From positions 45,354,654 through 45,418,653 of the forward strand of contig OX381720.1 of the NCBI GenBank assembly GCA_947462335.1: 64,000 nt of DNA. The letters are read 5' to 3'. Source of the stretch: Harmothoe impar. Its lineage: Eukaryota; Annelida; Polychaeta; Phyllodocida; Polynoidae. The translations under genes were made by a program, and so were the position numbers. A model generated the notes under the pieces. That model did not search any database. It worked only from the letters and a program-made list of their open reading frames with translations, and was not told the DNA's origin. Each line of letters opens with the position of its first letter. Position 1 is the stretch's first letter. Shown here in pieces: positions 21,019 through 32,436 of this stretch.

Positions 21019-21365
21019 GGCTGTGTCTCACGAACTTGGGCCAATGTGTTTGTCTATGACCGGGTGCCATCTATGACTGGGTGTCGTCTATGACCGGGTG
21101 TCGTCTATGACCGGCTATCTAAAAAAGTAGTTTTTTTGTGTTTTTTTTATACTGTGATATAAGGGGATAAAAAAATATTATGGCGGTTGTTATATACTCC
21201 CCTGCAGTTTGTGGGGTTGTTTGAATGTCAACCTTTGCCTTTTTCTTGCTAGCCGGTCATAGACGGCACCCGGTCATAGACGGCACCCAGTCATAGACGG
21301 CACCCGGTCATAGACGGCACCCGGTCATAGACAAAAACATTGGCCTAAGTTCGTGAGACACAGCC
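21019..21365. mobile_element. Foldback element with tandem CATAGACGGCACCCGGT arms, copy C
   Basis: The ends GGCTGTGTCTCACGAACTTG and AAGTTCGTGAGACACAGCC are inverted repeats. The arms hold four to five tandem units of the type CTATGACCGGGTGYCGT. The flanks TATT/TATT suggest a 4-bp target duplication. Confidence 0.8.
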
Positions 21366-21625
21366 TATTGCTATCTTCGAATCACTTTGGATTATATTAG
21401 TTGGCAGAATAATCAAATAGAAAATGGGAAAAAAATACATGTTGTGGTTCTCATTTTTCTGTAATGCCCATTTAAAGAAAAAGTACTTCCTTTGTAAGGC
21501 AATCTAGCCCTATCGCCCATGTATGGGCGTTGCTGCTTAAATACTCTCTATGTGAAAATTACACTATAATGCAAGATTCCTTCCCCCCCTTTTTTTTTTA
21601 CCTCCCCCCCCAAAAAAAGAATAAC

Positions 21626-22529
21626 TACCGTAAATTCTCGCGTAGAAGCCGCGGCTTCTACGCGAGTCGGACTCAGCTTTCTTTTGATACCAAACATGCC
21701 TATATAGGGTGCGGCTTATACGAGAGTTTTTATTAGTATACTACAGTACCAAAATCGCAATATTCAGACCCCCTCTGCAGTCTCGCGTCAAAGCGTCCAA
21801 GGACGGGCGACCCTCGACCAGCGGCCACTGTTATGATGTTTAGATAAGGCCGGAGTGGGGCTCCCTATGTCTGCCCCTCACACACTTTTACCACTATTCC
21901 ATCCTCGCTGCCCCCTTCTAAAGTTAGGTACTGGCACCAGGGGTAGGGGGAAGTGGAGGTAGTTGTATGGACCTAACTCAGCTTCTAATGGGATTATTTG
22001 AAAAATTCTTTCACTGTTGGAAAGCTGAGGTCAAGGAGATATTGATACCTATTTTCTATCAATACAATATTGGGTTTTAAAAAGTACCAATAGATCAATA
22101 CCATAGTCCAGTCCTTAATATATACAGTCAGTTATCTCATCATCTGTTTGAAGTGGACCCTCCTCTGCCATAAAATCCTCATTACCATCCCCCTATTTCT
22201 CCCATCACCCCCTCACAGCAGGAGACCAGAGCAGCTCATTTAGGGATGAGGTGACACATACCACCTGCTGTGCCCTTCATCTCACCGACATACCTACCCT
22301 AAAATGACACAGAAATACAGGAAAACGATTTTAACCACAAAAAATTCTAGAGCAACCCTCCCCCTAGTGTAGAGCCCCACACCACATGTCCAGGGATGAG
22401 ATTACAACCGAGTCATGGTGACTCGGTTTGGTTAGCCTTGTCGCTAGACTGTCTGCGGCTTATATAATTTGTCAAAGTTAGGGGTGCGGCTTATACGCGA
22501 GTTAGGCTTATACGCGAGAATTTACGGTA
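21626..22529. mobile_element. DNA element with TACCGTAAATTCTCGCGTA ends
   Basis: The left end TACCGTAAATTCTCGCGTA and the right end TACGCGAGAATTTACGGTA are exact inverted repeats, with further GCGGCTTATACGCGAG motifs just inside. At 904 bp it is longer than the 205-bp relative at 59503-59707 and holds unique sequence (about 21790-22450) without a credible ORF. Confidence 0.8.
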
Positions 22530-22545
22530 TATACCTTTTTTGAGA

Positions 22546-22632
22546 AAAGGTCATGGCACCTCTGGGATAGAACTCCTGATCCTCTGATTGCAAAGCAGGC
22601 ATAATAACCACTACACTACAGATTCTGGTGGA
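22546..22632 (-). other. tRNA-derived SINE head or pseudo-tRNA
   Basis: On the minus strand GTGTAGTGGTTATTATGCC resembles a box A region, GCTTTGCAATCAG an anticodon arm, and GAGTTCTATCCC a degenerate box B. The B box deviates from GTTCGANTC and the stems are imperfect, so it is not called a functional tRNA. A second isolated box-B-like GGGTTCGATCCC lies at about 22788 on the plus strand. Confidence 0.35.
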
Positions 22633-23209
22633 GATCTGAAGAACTGTTGTGCTACTATTCCATACATCTCTTATTGACATATTCCACAAGAGGGCAGCAC
22701 TAGCTACATAGTACAATGTTGTTTCTTTGACATCCACAGGGTTCCAGCACCTACTTTTGTAGCAATACCCTTTAAGGTATGAGGACCCGGGTTCGATCCC
22801 AAGTCAGGATCTATAGCTTTTTCAGAAACGTAGATCACTACAATATTGCACCCTACATTTGAATATCCTATTTTGAAAAGCATACTGTACATGGCCATCA
22901 AATATCAATAAAAACCAGTAAGGCCACTCAAAAGAAAGTTGTTTCTCATCACCAAACAGTGAAAAATATGACGTGGGCGTTTTTATCTGATTTCTCTTTA
23001 CTTGGGCTGAAATATATAGGGAAATTTAGACTTTTCGCGATCAATTTTCATATTTGGGATACGCAGAGTTTATTGATATGCAAAACTATAATGCACGTTC
23101 TTCCTAGCTGACTGCATTACTGACAGCATAAGCTTTAATTGGATACTTGATTTGCCAATATTTTTTCAATATATAAGGTTTCCGTAAAATAGAAAGATGA
23201 TATCCTGAT
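22633..23209. other. Intergenic DNA downstream of the glycosyltransferase-like gene
   Basis: No gene is seen. This is the 3' flank of the minus-strand gene that ends at 23210. Confidence 0.4.
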
Positions 23210-24424
23210 TTATGTTTTAAGGTGTCCAGGTAATGTCCATTCGCGCTCACACCATCTCCACAACTGTTCAACCATGGCCGGTGTCGTCTGATGGACAGTG
23301 AACCATGCGTTACCCTTGGGACACCCCTTCCTCCCAGGTAGGCCAATCTGGGAAGCTTCTACATAAAACCCAGGTACATCTGCCACTGGCATCTTAATCT
23401 TATCCAGTACCATCCCGAAATAGGCATCCTCGATGACAAAGAATGGCACATCGGCAGAAGCACGTAGAAACTTCTTTGCAGCCTCCCTGTGGAACACGAA
23501 GGCTGTACCCATGCAGTAACTAGGGTACCTCTGCAAAGTAGAGTTGAGCTCATTGTCTGTGATATACCACTTTCTGATTGGCTTGCGAAGGACGACAAGA
23601 TTCCTGATCTTACTCCCAATCTGTGCAAAGTCAACATGGTGTCCAGCCAAAGTCTCCTTCTGTAGCATTTGCAGCACCTTGGGAACATGAATGAAATTGT
23701 CACAGGCAGTGCGCATGATGAACTTGACTTTGGGACAATTATTTGTCACCCATCGAAAGCCCATGATTGCTTTATAAGATAGATTGTAGTAATTATCAAT
23801 GAAGTTCTCCTGGAGTATGTCTCCATATATTTGGCTTTCCCCGTTGATAATGGTTTGCTGTATCTTATTGTATCCTCCACCAAAAAGGAAAAGATGACGG
23901 ACACCGGCTGTGTTCTTGGCAGTGAGACTTGCCCATGTTTTCCTCACAGCGGCCCTCTCATCAATCTCATCAGGAACTGTTGTTATCATCATGATCAGCA
24001 TGATGTCCTTCTCTCCCTGACACACCTGGACTGGGTTGATGTTATTCTCAAAGTTGTACTCCATGCAGCCATTACATGAGTCAGGTCTCACTGTCCTGGA
24101 GAATTTCCTTGTACGTAGAACTGCCAGATGTGAGGTGAGATCCCGCAAGGTCATATACTTGTCATCTGTAGCCTTTATCAGAGCATTAGACATGTCATAC
24201 ATGGTTTCAATCTTCTCTTGGTCAGTCAGTCCATCGAATACTTTGATCTTTGCGCTCAGCTCTGCATCTAATTTCGCAATCGGGTTTTTGTATTGGGAAT
24301 GTTTTTTCGGCTGGCATATCGACAGATAGTTCCCAAATATAAGCATGAGCAAGATGCAAAGGATTGCCGTTTTCAAATACTGTCTACGTGAATAAATAAC
24401 ATTTACCACCTTCAGGAATCTCAT
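23210..24424 (-). CDS. Beta-1,3-galactosyltransferase-like protein (GT31) with altered DxD motif
   Basis: Single-exon frame of 404 residues, ATG at 24424. Seen: a short basic cytoplasmic tail, a signal-anchor at about 18-38 (KTAILCILLMLIFGNYLSIC), a stem, then a GT31 domain with RAAVRKTWAS, IYGDILQENFIDNYYNLSYK, GFRWV..NCP, YPSYCMGTAFVFHREAAKK and IEDAYFGMVL. Known: GT31 enzymes are type II Golgi proteins that add beta-1,3-linked sugars to glycans, binding UDP-sugar and Mn2+ through a D-D-D motif. Here that motif reads T-A-C-D-N-F, so only the last aspartate is kept, and the usual EDV reads EDA. Possible N-glycosylation sites are NLS and NST. Inference: activity may be changed or lost, although the frame is intact. 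It could be a divergent family member or an early pseudogene. Confidence 0.8.
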   Translation of the reverse strand: MRFLKVVNVIYSRRQYLKTAILCILLMLIFGNYLSICQPKKHSQYKNPIAKLDAELSAKIKVFDGLTDQEKIETMYDMSNALIKATDDKYMTLRDLTSHLAVLRTRKFSRTVRPDSCNGCMEYNFENNINPVQVCQGEKDIMLIMMITTVPDEIDERAAVRKTWASLTAKNTAGVRHLFLFGGGYNKIQQTIINGESQIYGDILQENFIDNYYNLSYKAIMGFRWVTNNCPKVKFIMRTACDNFIHVPKVLQMLQKETLAGHHVDFAQIGSKIRNLVVLRKPIRKWYITDNELNSTLQRYPSYCMGTAFVFHREAAKKFLRASADVPFFVIEDAYFGMVLDKIKMPVADVPGFYVEASQIGLPGRKGCPKGNAWFTVHQTTPAMVEQLWRWCEREWTLPGHLKT

Positions 24425-25785
24425 CTTTGATGCACAAATCCCACGACTATAGAGTGCTATAGGGACATGTAAGCCCAGAGTGTAGATATACAGTCCATCT
24501 TGTGACAGGTGCGGACTACATGGTTGTTTCTACCTGTATGTAGAACGATATAGTTTTTAGTCATCAGCTCCGCCAACATTTTCTCGTTTAAGTTGCAGCC
24601 CTGCAGTGCATATGTTTATCCAGTCTCCAGTTGTCAGAATACGGACACACCCTCGCCATTACATGCCTGTATGTTCCCACAGATGGTCTATGCTTTCAGA
24701 TGTACTTTCTCACTTTCTGCATGTGAGGATAGACGCCCTATATATGGATGGTATGATGAGCCAGAGCAGCAATACACTGTAGCATGCCATGTCCTTGTTT
24801 GACCTTCCAGTTGGAGGCCAACTCTGCGAATTTATCCTTCATTTCCTACAGTTAACCCCACAGAATAATCATAAAAACCGTCTGTTAACTACGGTGTACA
24901 TTGACCTAGTATCTTAACAGTACACGGAATATAAGCTTCCCAGCCTATACATTCTAAGTACCCTGCATGCTTTTGGTTGAAATAGTATTTTGGACAGAAT
25001 GCCCTGACATAGACCTTTTAGGTCCTGAGGATATGGAGCACGGTAGAAGTTTGTTAGAGTGCCCATCAGACCAGAAACTTGAGGTCATGGTTGACATCCA
25101 ACACTCTACCCTTTGCAGATGTGTCTGTAGGGTACCATCAATTACTATAAGAGTGGGCATATACATTCACATACCCTAGATGGGAAACCCCTATAAACCT
25201 AATGCTAACATAATTGTTTCAACTGTACTGTCAGTTATCTTTAGCCAGAGCCCATCATAACATATACCAATTGAAATCAGATTAATGATACATGTTTTTA
25301 GATGTGTCTTATTTTCATAATTTACTTAATAGGAACCTTTTCCTAAAATTATTGAAGTTAAAAGTGACTCTTGAAAAGTCAAAATCCAGAAATTATGCGG
25401 GTAATAGGGTGTTTTCCACTGACATGAATTGGCTGAGATTTCATTGTCAGACAAACTTCTTGCATAAGTTCAACATTGTGAACTTTCATCCGGAATCATG
25501 GCTGATTCACGTAAGTGGAATACACCCTATGGTTGTATCCAATTAATCCAGCACAGGGGTTATCAGAAAGCCTTTATATAGACATATCACACCCTTTTAT
25601 CACAGTCCAGATTTACTGCTAAATCTCTGCCAAAAACATCATAACACCCTCCTAGTGTAGGAGTCTGAAAGTGTGGCAAGTACAGCCTAAGAGTAGATGT
25701 CTGCCATGGCCTTTTTGTCAGCTCACACACACAACTGTGTTGTAAGGATATTACGTATTTACAGTAGACATAGATGGTCACAGTA
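24425..25785. other. Intergenic DNA
   Basis: This is the upstream flank of the glycosyltransferase-like gene. No TATA box, gene or marked repeat is convincing. Confidence 0.4.
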
Positions 25786-25789
25786 AACA

Positions 25790-26042
25790 TTGTTTAACTC
25801 TTTAATGACGGGTTGGTGCTTAAAAAGAACATTTGTCATCATGATGCACCAATGCAGCCCCATCGAGAAACTTTCTGCAGCTGCATTAGTGCATCGTGCT
25901 GACCCATCAGTACTGTCTAAACCCCCTAGGATCGGCATGATGCATGAACACAGCACTGCTAGTAAGCTACTCAGCAGGGCTGCATTCTTGCATCAGGATG
26001 ACTCTGACTAAGGAAATGATCTGTGATTACATTAAGGGTTAA
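25790..26042. mobile_element. MITE-like element with TGCATCAT/GCAGC motifs
   Basis: The ends resemble each other in inverse orientation (AACTCTTTAATGACGGGTTG against ATTAAGGGTTAAAG). The interior repeats CATGATGCACCAATGCAGC-like segments. It is related in vocabulary to 47345-47520 and 62265-62520. Confidence 0.45.
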
Positions 26043-26950
26043 AGTTGGTATCCCAATTGGGGTGACTAGAATTGACCCCTCTCAATAATTACCTGAAAGT
26101 CCTGAATGTATACCTTTCTTCTGATATGGGTGCTTAATTCTGGTTACCAAGAGTCTTAAAGGCTTTGAAGACCACATCCGGAGGTTTTGAATAATTTGAG
26201 AAAAACAGAATATGACACTGCAAACATAATGTTTTAAATAATCCTTTAAAAGGCATTGCATTAATATATGTGTACAGTGGTATTTCTAGCAAAAGTTGTG
26301 AATCTCTCCAATGTGTGCTTTCCCTACTATACACAAGGGGCACTCCCGTGTATGGTCAACTGTGGTGTGTATGTGGGGAGGGGGGAGCCCACTCACCCAG
26401 AACATATTTTAATGCCCCTCATTGGTTTAGGTACTGGTGCATGGACTGGTGCTGGGTGCAGTCAGTAGGGTCAGTCCAGGTAAAACCTGTGGAGGGAGGG
26501 GGGCACTCTGTCATATTTGTTGCCATGTGTGAACATGATCCAAAGGGAAGGGCTCCATTCTGGGGCCATTTGTGGGCAAAGGCTCATGGGGAATTTCCTG
26601 TCTAGCTTGTTGTGTAACCTCTTGTATTTGGGGTACCACATTTGAGGTGATGTTTGTACATACATGCAACGACTGTAGGAAATATGGAGAGTGCCCTTCC
26701 CCCATTGGGTTGGTTGTCACACAATGTGATGTCACATTGGGTATTTAGTACTGTAGTTCATGTGGTTCTCACTGGGGACAGCACAATCACTGGTATTTTG
26801 TGCATGAGAGTCACTGACAGTGGTCTTAGTTTAAGAAATATAACCCCCAGGAGTTGATTTTTATATGAAACAATCAGTAAATATATCAAGGTAGCCGTAT
26901 ATAATAGTGAAACAACCACTTGAAAACCTCCATATGTTCCTAGTTTATAT
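26043..26950. other. Intergenic DNA
   Basis: No gene is supported. Frames seen here overlap on both strands and match nothing I recognise. Confidence 0.4.
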
Positions 26951-27542
26951 ACACTGTAAAAATATTCCGTTGAATATACGGAGAATCAGTGTAAAATTTA
27001 ACGGTGATTGATCATAATATATGATTACGGTGAGGCAATGTAAAATCAATCAATTTTACTTTGAATATCCGTAATCCAATACAGTGAAACACCGTTTATT
27101 TTTACAGTGAAACACAGTTTATTTTACGGTGAAGCTACGTTTAATTGATTTCAGTTTTGTCACACCAGGTGGCAGTTTGATTCATGAAGAGATTTTCCTG
27201 GATGCTAGGAACACCATTTTTGTGGTGATAAGAAATATATATACAGATACAGCTGTAATGTTTGCTCTGTAGCCATCCTAGAGTGACTTCTGCTCATGGA
27301 CTGGTATTACAAAGTGTCATGAAGCATTCTATAAGGCTTTCATAGACTAATTCCTAATGATTAGGTCTGAAGTCTTGACACTAAGATGATATTGCTGATT
27401 GGAACCAAATTGGGTTTGGAACCATATTGAGCATGGAGTTAGGTATAGGGGGATAAATGAACTGAATAACACTGGGACAAATCAGTTAAATTACACAAAA
27501 TACCATTACAATTATTGTTTAGGCACTGAATCAGAATACAGT

Positions 27543-30500
27543 ATAAGTATAAAATGCAATGAGTAATGCGAACAGTCTCCCTAGGGTATATAGACACTCA
27601 GGCCCAGAGGGTTAACGACCCTGGTCTGACACATATACATGAAACACTTGAAATCAACATAAACTGCTTGACCGAGTGACCCAGTGAGGGGGCGACACGC
27701 TGTAGACTCTATGATAATTATATTGGCCTAGTGAGGTGAAGTGTATGTTAACACTATATTGTCGTATACTGCTGCACATAACGGTACATATTGAGTCAAT
27801 AACAAGACTAATTGCTGTAAAAAGGGAATTACACAATTAAATATATATATATTAGCAAGCCCTGTGTTTTCTCCATCTTGTCATAATAAGTATAAACACA
27901 CTATACAATTTGTTATTAAAATATATCATGCTTTTAACATAAATCTTCTTTACATAATATTTAATTACATGTTATCCTGGAGCGCTGCCGCCCGCCATGT
28001 TCACCATGCCAGCATTAGAAAGATACGATCAACCCTTCACATTTGGAATCACTCATATCACCCTCATATCGGTTATACTCAGACCCATTGTTACTTTTAA
28101 ACATGGCTTTTTTTTACATGATATTAATGACCAGAAAGGTCTTCTGATAACATGCATGAACGCTAGAAGTATATATAAAAAGAAAAGTGCAATTAATTTA
28201 ATTATAAATAGTGATATCACTGGCGTATGTGAGACATGGCTGCAACCGTCCAACCCTGACATGGACATGTGTATTCCGGGGTACCAATTTGTAAGGTTAG
28301 ACAGACGTCCAACAATCAACAAAAACGCTGGTGGACTCATGATGTACTGTCGAGATACATATATTGCTGAGGTGGATGTTAACTCCTCTTGTATAAATTG
28401 TGAATATGAAATATTATGTATAGACCTACTCATAGGTATTATTAAGTACAAAGTATTTATATGTTATAGGCCGCCTGATAAAGACGTTGACAAGGCAGCT
28501 ATATATAATAAACTAAAAGAACTTTTGACTCCGGTATCAAAAAATAGAAAGATTATTATTATGGGAGATTTTAATGTAAACTTGCTTAACGACAAGGATA
28601 TTGAGGAATCAGATGTAGACAACTTTTGTACGGAGCAAGGGCTGTTCCAATTAGTAACCACTCCAACTCGCCTTGTGTCTGGGACCCTTATAGATCACAT
28701 ATATACAAATGTTCATTATATTTCTCAATCAGGTATAATTGATTTTCACATATCAGATCATAGCCCGATATATTTATTAATTAAATGCAAAAGAACTAAA
28801 ATTGAGAAAAAGACTATTTTGGCACGTTCTTATAAAAAGTATGATTTTTTCAACTTCAAAAATAGGCTACAAGGGCATGACTGGCATGAGGTAATCAACA
28901 CTGGAGACCCAGAAACCATGTGGGACAAAATATTAATAATTATACAAGATTATCTAGATATAGACTGCCCTGTACGTATGTTAACCATACCGGTATATAC
29001 ACCGGAGTGGATGTCTCCGCCTGTTATAAGAGCCATGAACGCCAGAGACCAGGCCTTCAGAGTTGTTAGGAAAAATAATAACCCAGATAACTGGAGAACT
29101 GCAAGCTTCCATAGGAATCATGTTGAAGATCTCATATATAACAGTAGAAAGGATAGGGTAAAATCCTTGTTGGAACATAGAAAAAATGATCCAGTCAAAT
29201 TTTGGGCGGGTATACGCAAACTGCTCCCTGTAAAAGCTGCAACCATTCTACTAAAGTTAAGAAACCAAGCCAACGGTGATATTATACTACCTAAGAACTG
29301 TGCTAAATATATAAATGAATTCTTCTCGACCATAGGTCAAAAGTTAGCTGACGCGCTTCCACCCGCTGCCCCGTTTACCGGTAGTAGACATACAAAGGCG
29401 CCAATCCTACCATGTGATCTTATGTTTCCTATAGGCTATATCGAGTTGATTAAACTTATCAAAGCCATTAATATTAAGAAACCTTCCTCTATAAAGAATA
29501 TAAAAAACTTTATTATTAAGGATGCATTTTTGGCAATAGCTGATGTAGTACTGTGTCTATATAATAGATGCTTATCGAGTTGTGTTTTTCCAAGAAACTG
29601 GAAGATTGCCACTGTGATACCACTACCTAAAAAACCTAATTCTCTTGATGTAAATGACTTAAGACCAATAAGCTTATTAGCAACCCCTGGTAAATTATTA
29701 GAAAAAATAGTATGCAATAGACTAAGATCACATATGGAAATGTATGGCCTACTTACAAAAGATCAACACGGGTACCGTAAATGTCACTCTACACAGACTG
29801 CTATCAGTGCACATGTATGTAATGTATTAGATAACATTATAAATAATCTTCCTACCTTCTGCCTGTACCTAGACTATAAGAAAGCGTTCGATACGGTATC
29901 ACATTTAATTTTAATTCAGAAAATTTCAGATTTTGGACTTAGCGCAAATTCGTGCGCATGGTTTAGAAGTTATTTAACTGGAAGGTCACAATGTGTCCTA
30001 GCTAATGACATTGTTTCTAACACATTACCTGTTACCTATGGCGTCCCTCAAGGGTCAGTTTTAGGCCCAGTACTTTTTTCTATTTACATAAACTCTTTAC
30101 CTGATTTGTATAATTATGACATAACTTTGTATGCCGATGACGCTGTGATATCTGTAACTCAAGAGAAGTGTATGAGAGAAGCCCTTTTGGTACTATCTAA
30201 ATGGTGTATAGTTAATAGTCTCACGGTTAACGAGAAAAAAACTAAATGGATGTTGTTCCATAACACAGATAAAGTTAGCCCTGTTTTTAAGTTAAATGGG
30301 ATTGTAATAGAACGTGTATATGAATTCCAATATTTAGGCCTAACGATTGACCCTGAGATGAAGTTTATTTCACACAGGAAAAATGTTAGTAATAATTTGC
30401 GAAACAAGGTACACCAATTGGCTAATGTAAGAACCTTTGTCGAGCAGGATATTGCTCTTTTAATATACAATACCATGGTTTTACCCACTTTTGATTACGT

Positions 30501-30830
30501 AGATTATATGTGGGACAGGTTCAATGTAGGAGAAACCAAGCAATTGCAATATATACAGAATAAGTTTTAGACATCACGACCTACGTTATAGCGCTCATCA
30601 CTCATCTCATCTCATCAACAAAGGACACTTAAAACATTTTATGTACATATTTTTATTATTTTATATATTGCGATTGATTATACATATAAGAACGTCATGA
30701 CACGCACATACCTTTCTTCACACAGACCCATCAAAAGAAAGCGGTCTGGGTGGAAGAACGGCAATGCGCCGATACCCTGTAATTACTTACTGTAATTAAT
30801 TACCGAATAAATACATTAAAAAAAAAAAAA
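27543..30830 (+). mobile_element. CR1/L2-type LINE insertion with poly-A tail
   Basis: Comparing the two ACACTGTAAAAA copies places the insertion between the ACAGT ending at 27542 and the GTGATG starting at 30831. The 3' end is AATAAATACATT followed by 13 A. It contains one intact ORF. No separate ORF1 is seen, so it is either 5'-truncated or of a one-ORF type. The intact frame and tail suggest a recent insertion. Confidence 0.75.
27997..30570 (+). CDS. LINE ORF2: AP-like endonuclease and reverse transcriptase
   Basis: Intact frame of 857 codons from the ATG at 27997; the true start could be a later ATG, since the endonuclease begins near residue 48. Endonuclease motifs: CMNARSI, CETWL, CYRPP, MGDFNVN (about 188-194), LIDHIYTN and SDHSPI (about 253). 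Reverse transcriptase motifs: PLPKK, DLRPISLL, HGYRKCHST, LYLDYKKAFDTV (about 623), YGVPQGSVLGPVLF (about 680) and the catalytic LYADDAV (about 710). Known: such proteins nick target DNA and copy their RNA into the nick. The frame stops at LQYIQNKF, earlier than the C-terminal tail of many CR1 relatives, so a late nonsense or frameshift change is possible. Confidence 0.9.
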   Translation: MFTMPALERYDQPFTFGITHITLISVILRPIVTFKHGFFLHDINDQKGLLITCMNARSIYKKKSAINLIINSDITGVCETWLQPSNPDMDMCIPGYQFVRLDRRPTINKNAGGLMMYCRDTYIAEVDVNSSCINCEYEILCIDLLIGIIKYKVFICYRPPDKDVDKAAIYNKLKELLTPVSKNRKIIIMGDFNVNLLNDKDIEESDVDNFCTEQGLFQLVTTPTRLVSGTLIDHIYTNVHYISQSGIIDFHISDHSPIYLLIKCKRTKIEKKTILARSYKKYDFFNFKNRLQGHDWHEVINTGDPETMWDKILIIIQDYLDIDCPVRMLTIPVYTPEWMSPPVIRAMNARDQAFRVVRKNNNPDNWRTASFHRNHVEDLIYNSRKDRVKSLLEHRKNDPVKFWAGIRKLLPVKAATILLKLRNQANGDIILPKNCAKYINEFFSTIGQKLADALPPAAPFTGSRHTKAPILPCDLMFPIGYIELIKLIKAINIKKPSSIKNIKNFIIKDAFLAIADVVLCLYNRCLSSCVFPRNWKIATVIPLPKKPNSLDVNDLRPISLLATPGKLLEKIVCNRLRSHMEMYGLLTKDQHGYRKCHSTQTAISAHVCNVLDNIINNLPTFCLYLDYKKAFDTVSHLILIQKISDFGLSANSCAWFRSYLTGRSQCVLANDIVSNTLPVTYGVPQGSVLGPVLFSIYINSLPDLYNYDITLYADDAVISVTQEKCMREALLVLSKWCIVNSLTVNEKKTKWMLFHNTDKVSPVFKLNGIVIERVYEFQYLGLTIDPEMKFISHRKNVSNNLRNKVHQLANVRTFVEQDIALLIYNTMVLPTFDYVDYMWDRFNVGETKQLQYIQNKF

Positions 30831-31157
30831 GTGATGTTTTGTATTCTGTTAAAATAACGGTGATTCACAGTTCCGTAGAAGTGACGGTGACTTTGGGAAA
30901 AATGGTGACCGTGACAATAACGGTGAAAGTCCGGCACCCAGTGTTGCCCGTGAATCACCGTTTTTTTAACGGTACTGAGAATCACTGTTAAAAAAAAGAA
31001 TTATAACGGAGATTTCTTGTTTAAAAATAGTGGTGACAGTTCCGTAAAAATAACGGTGACTTAGGAAAAAACGGTGAACGTAAAAATAACGGTGAAAGTC
31101 CGGCACCCAGTGTTGCCAGTGAATCTCCGTTATTTTAACGGAATTTTTTTACAGTGT

Positions 31158-32057
31158 AGTTATGTACAGCTGGAGCTGCCAGGTCCGATGGCCAGTAGCC
31201 TCTTGCGGCAAACCATCTGAGATATGCTGCCACCTGTGCAGATATCAATGCACTAATGTGTTCATGAATGGAGTTGAGCCGGGTCTGCAATGGGAATATC
31301 TTGTAGACACTATACACAGCTGTCACCTTGTGGTTTAGAAGAGAGGCATGCTAATTGCTTTATTTTTGACTGCTCAGTGGAAATTCGTTTTTGCTACTGT
31401 GTGGGGATTTTTGTATGGAAAAATTTCACATAGCGCTTTAATACTTTCACATATGTCTTATAACATCAGCATGCTTATCCCCATGCTGGAAGTGGAAATT
31501 GCTCACAACAGTTGGGACACCAACTTTAACCACAGTTAGCCTAGTCAGTGTTAGCACAGTTACTGCTGTGTCAAAATTCGTAAACATTTATTCATTAGAA
31601 ATTTGCAAAAATGGTTTATGGAGGAGATATCCAATGGAACAATTTACAAAATCTAAATGACTTAACTCCCATTGGGTCTGGTATATTTGAACTTAATTAA
31701 TTGTTGTATTCTATCTTTTCCTTGCTTTTATCTCTTGAAACTTTTAAACTTGAAACTTGAGCTTGAATTTGAAACAGGAAGATATTGCTTTATAGTGCTA
31801 ACTAATCATAACTTGTTAAATCCGCCCCCAGCAACATTGACTTTGAAGATATGTGTATAGCTATGATATAGAGTGTAAGCATTGATTAACAAGTGGCAGG
31901 GAATATTTATCAGTGTTTTAATGTGAAACTTGTCATAATATTACACTATTTACAACATACTCTTTCATTGCTCCAGTAGAAATAAATGGAAATGAGACTT
32001 TTGCATTGTGATAGGAAAAAAAGGTGACCCCTCATTGGAAAAACAAGAGCAAGGCTT
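31158..32057. other. Intergenic DNA
   Basis: No gene is seen. The overlapping frames are short and unsupported. Confidence 0.4.
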
Positions 32058-32300
32058 AGGCCAAAAAAAAAGAAGGTTTCTTTCAGGTCACCCGACCGAC
32101 CCTATCAAAACAGGGCCGACCCTACGTTTTTTATGCAAGAAATTTCCTTATTTTTACCCTTTTTTGGTCAATTTTAGGGTCTTCGGACCGGCCGGATGGT
32201 ACTTTCATGTTAAAAAAAAAAATTAAAAGAAATCCGACCTAACGACCCTACATATTTTCTGCCCATGTTACCTGAAACAAATCTTTTATTTTTTTGGCCT
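32058..32300. mobile_element. MITE with AGGCCAAAAAAAAA ends
   Basis: The left end AGGCCAAAAAAAAAGAAGG and the right end TTTATTTTTTTGGCCT are inverted repeats, followed inside by TTTCAGGTCAC against TTACCTGAAA. The interior CAAAACAGGGCCGACCCTAC matches the copy at 12506-12949. Confidence 0.72.
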
Positions 32301-32436
32301 TATAAACACCTCGGAACTATGTTTCTCTATACTGGTAATCAGAAATATTAAAAGCCGAACATTTGCATTTGGGCTGAATTGACACATAAAACAAATATAG
32401 ATGGGGGCATTAGGCCTACAGTCATAACTAGAGCAA

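Larger units (their letters stand above)
26951..31157. mobile_element. ACACTGTAAAAA-ended DNA element, copy 2 (interrupted by a LINE)
   Basis: It begins ACACTGTAAAAATATTCCGT and ends TTTTTTTACAGTGT. The left part (26951-27542) and right part (30831-31157) align with copy 1 at 17793-19067. The LINE lies between them. Removing the LINE leaves about 919 bp. Confidence 0.78.

Noticed and set aside
22546..22632. Functional tRNA gene
   Set aside because: The B box and stems deviate too much; kept only as a possible tRNA-derived relic.
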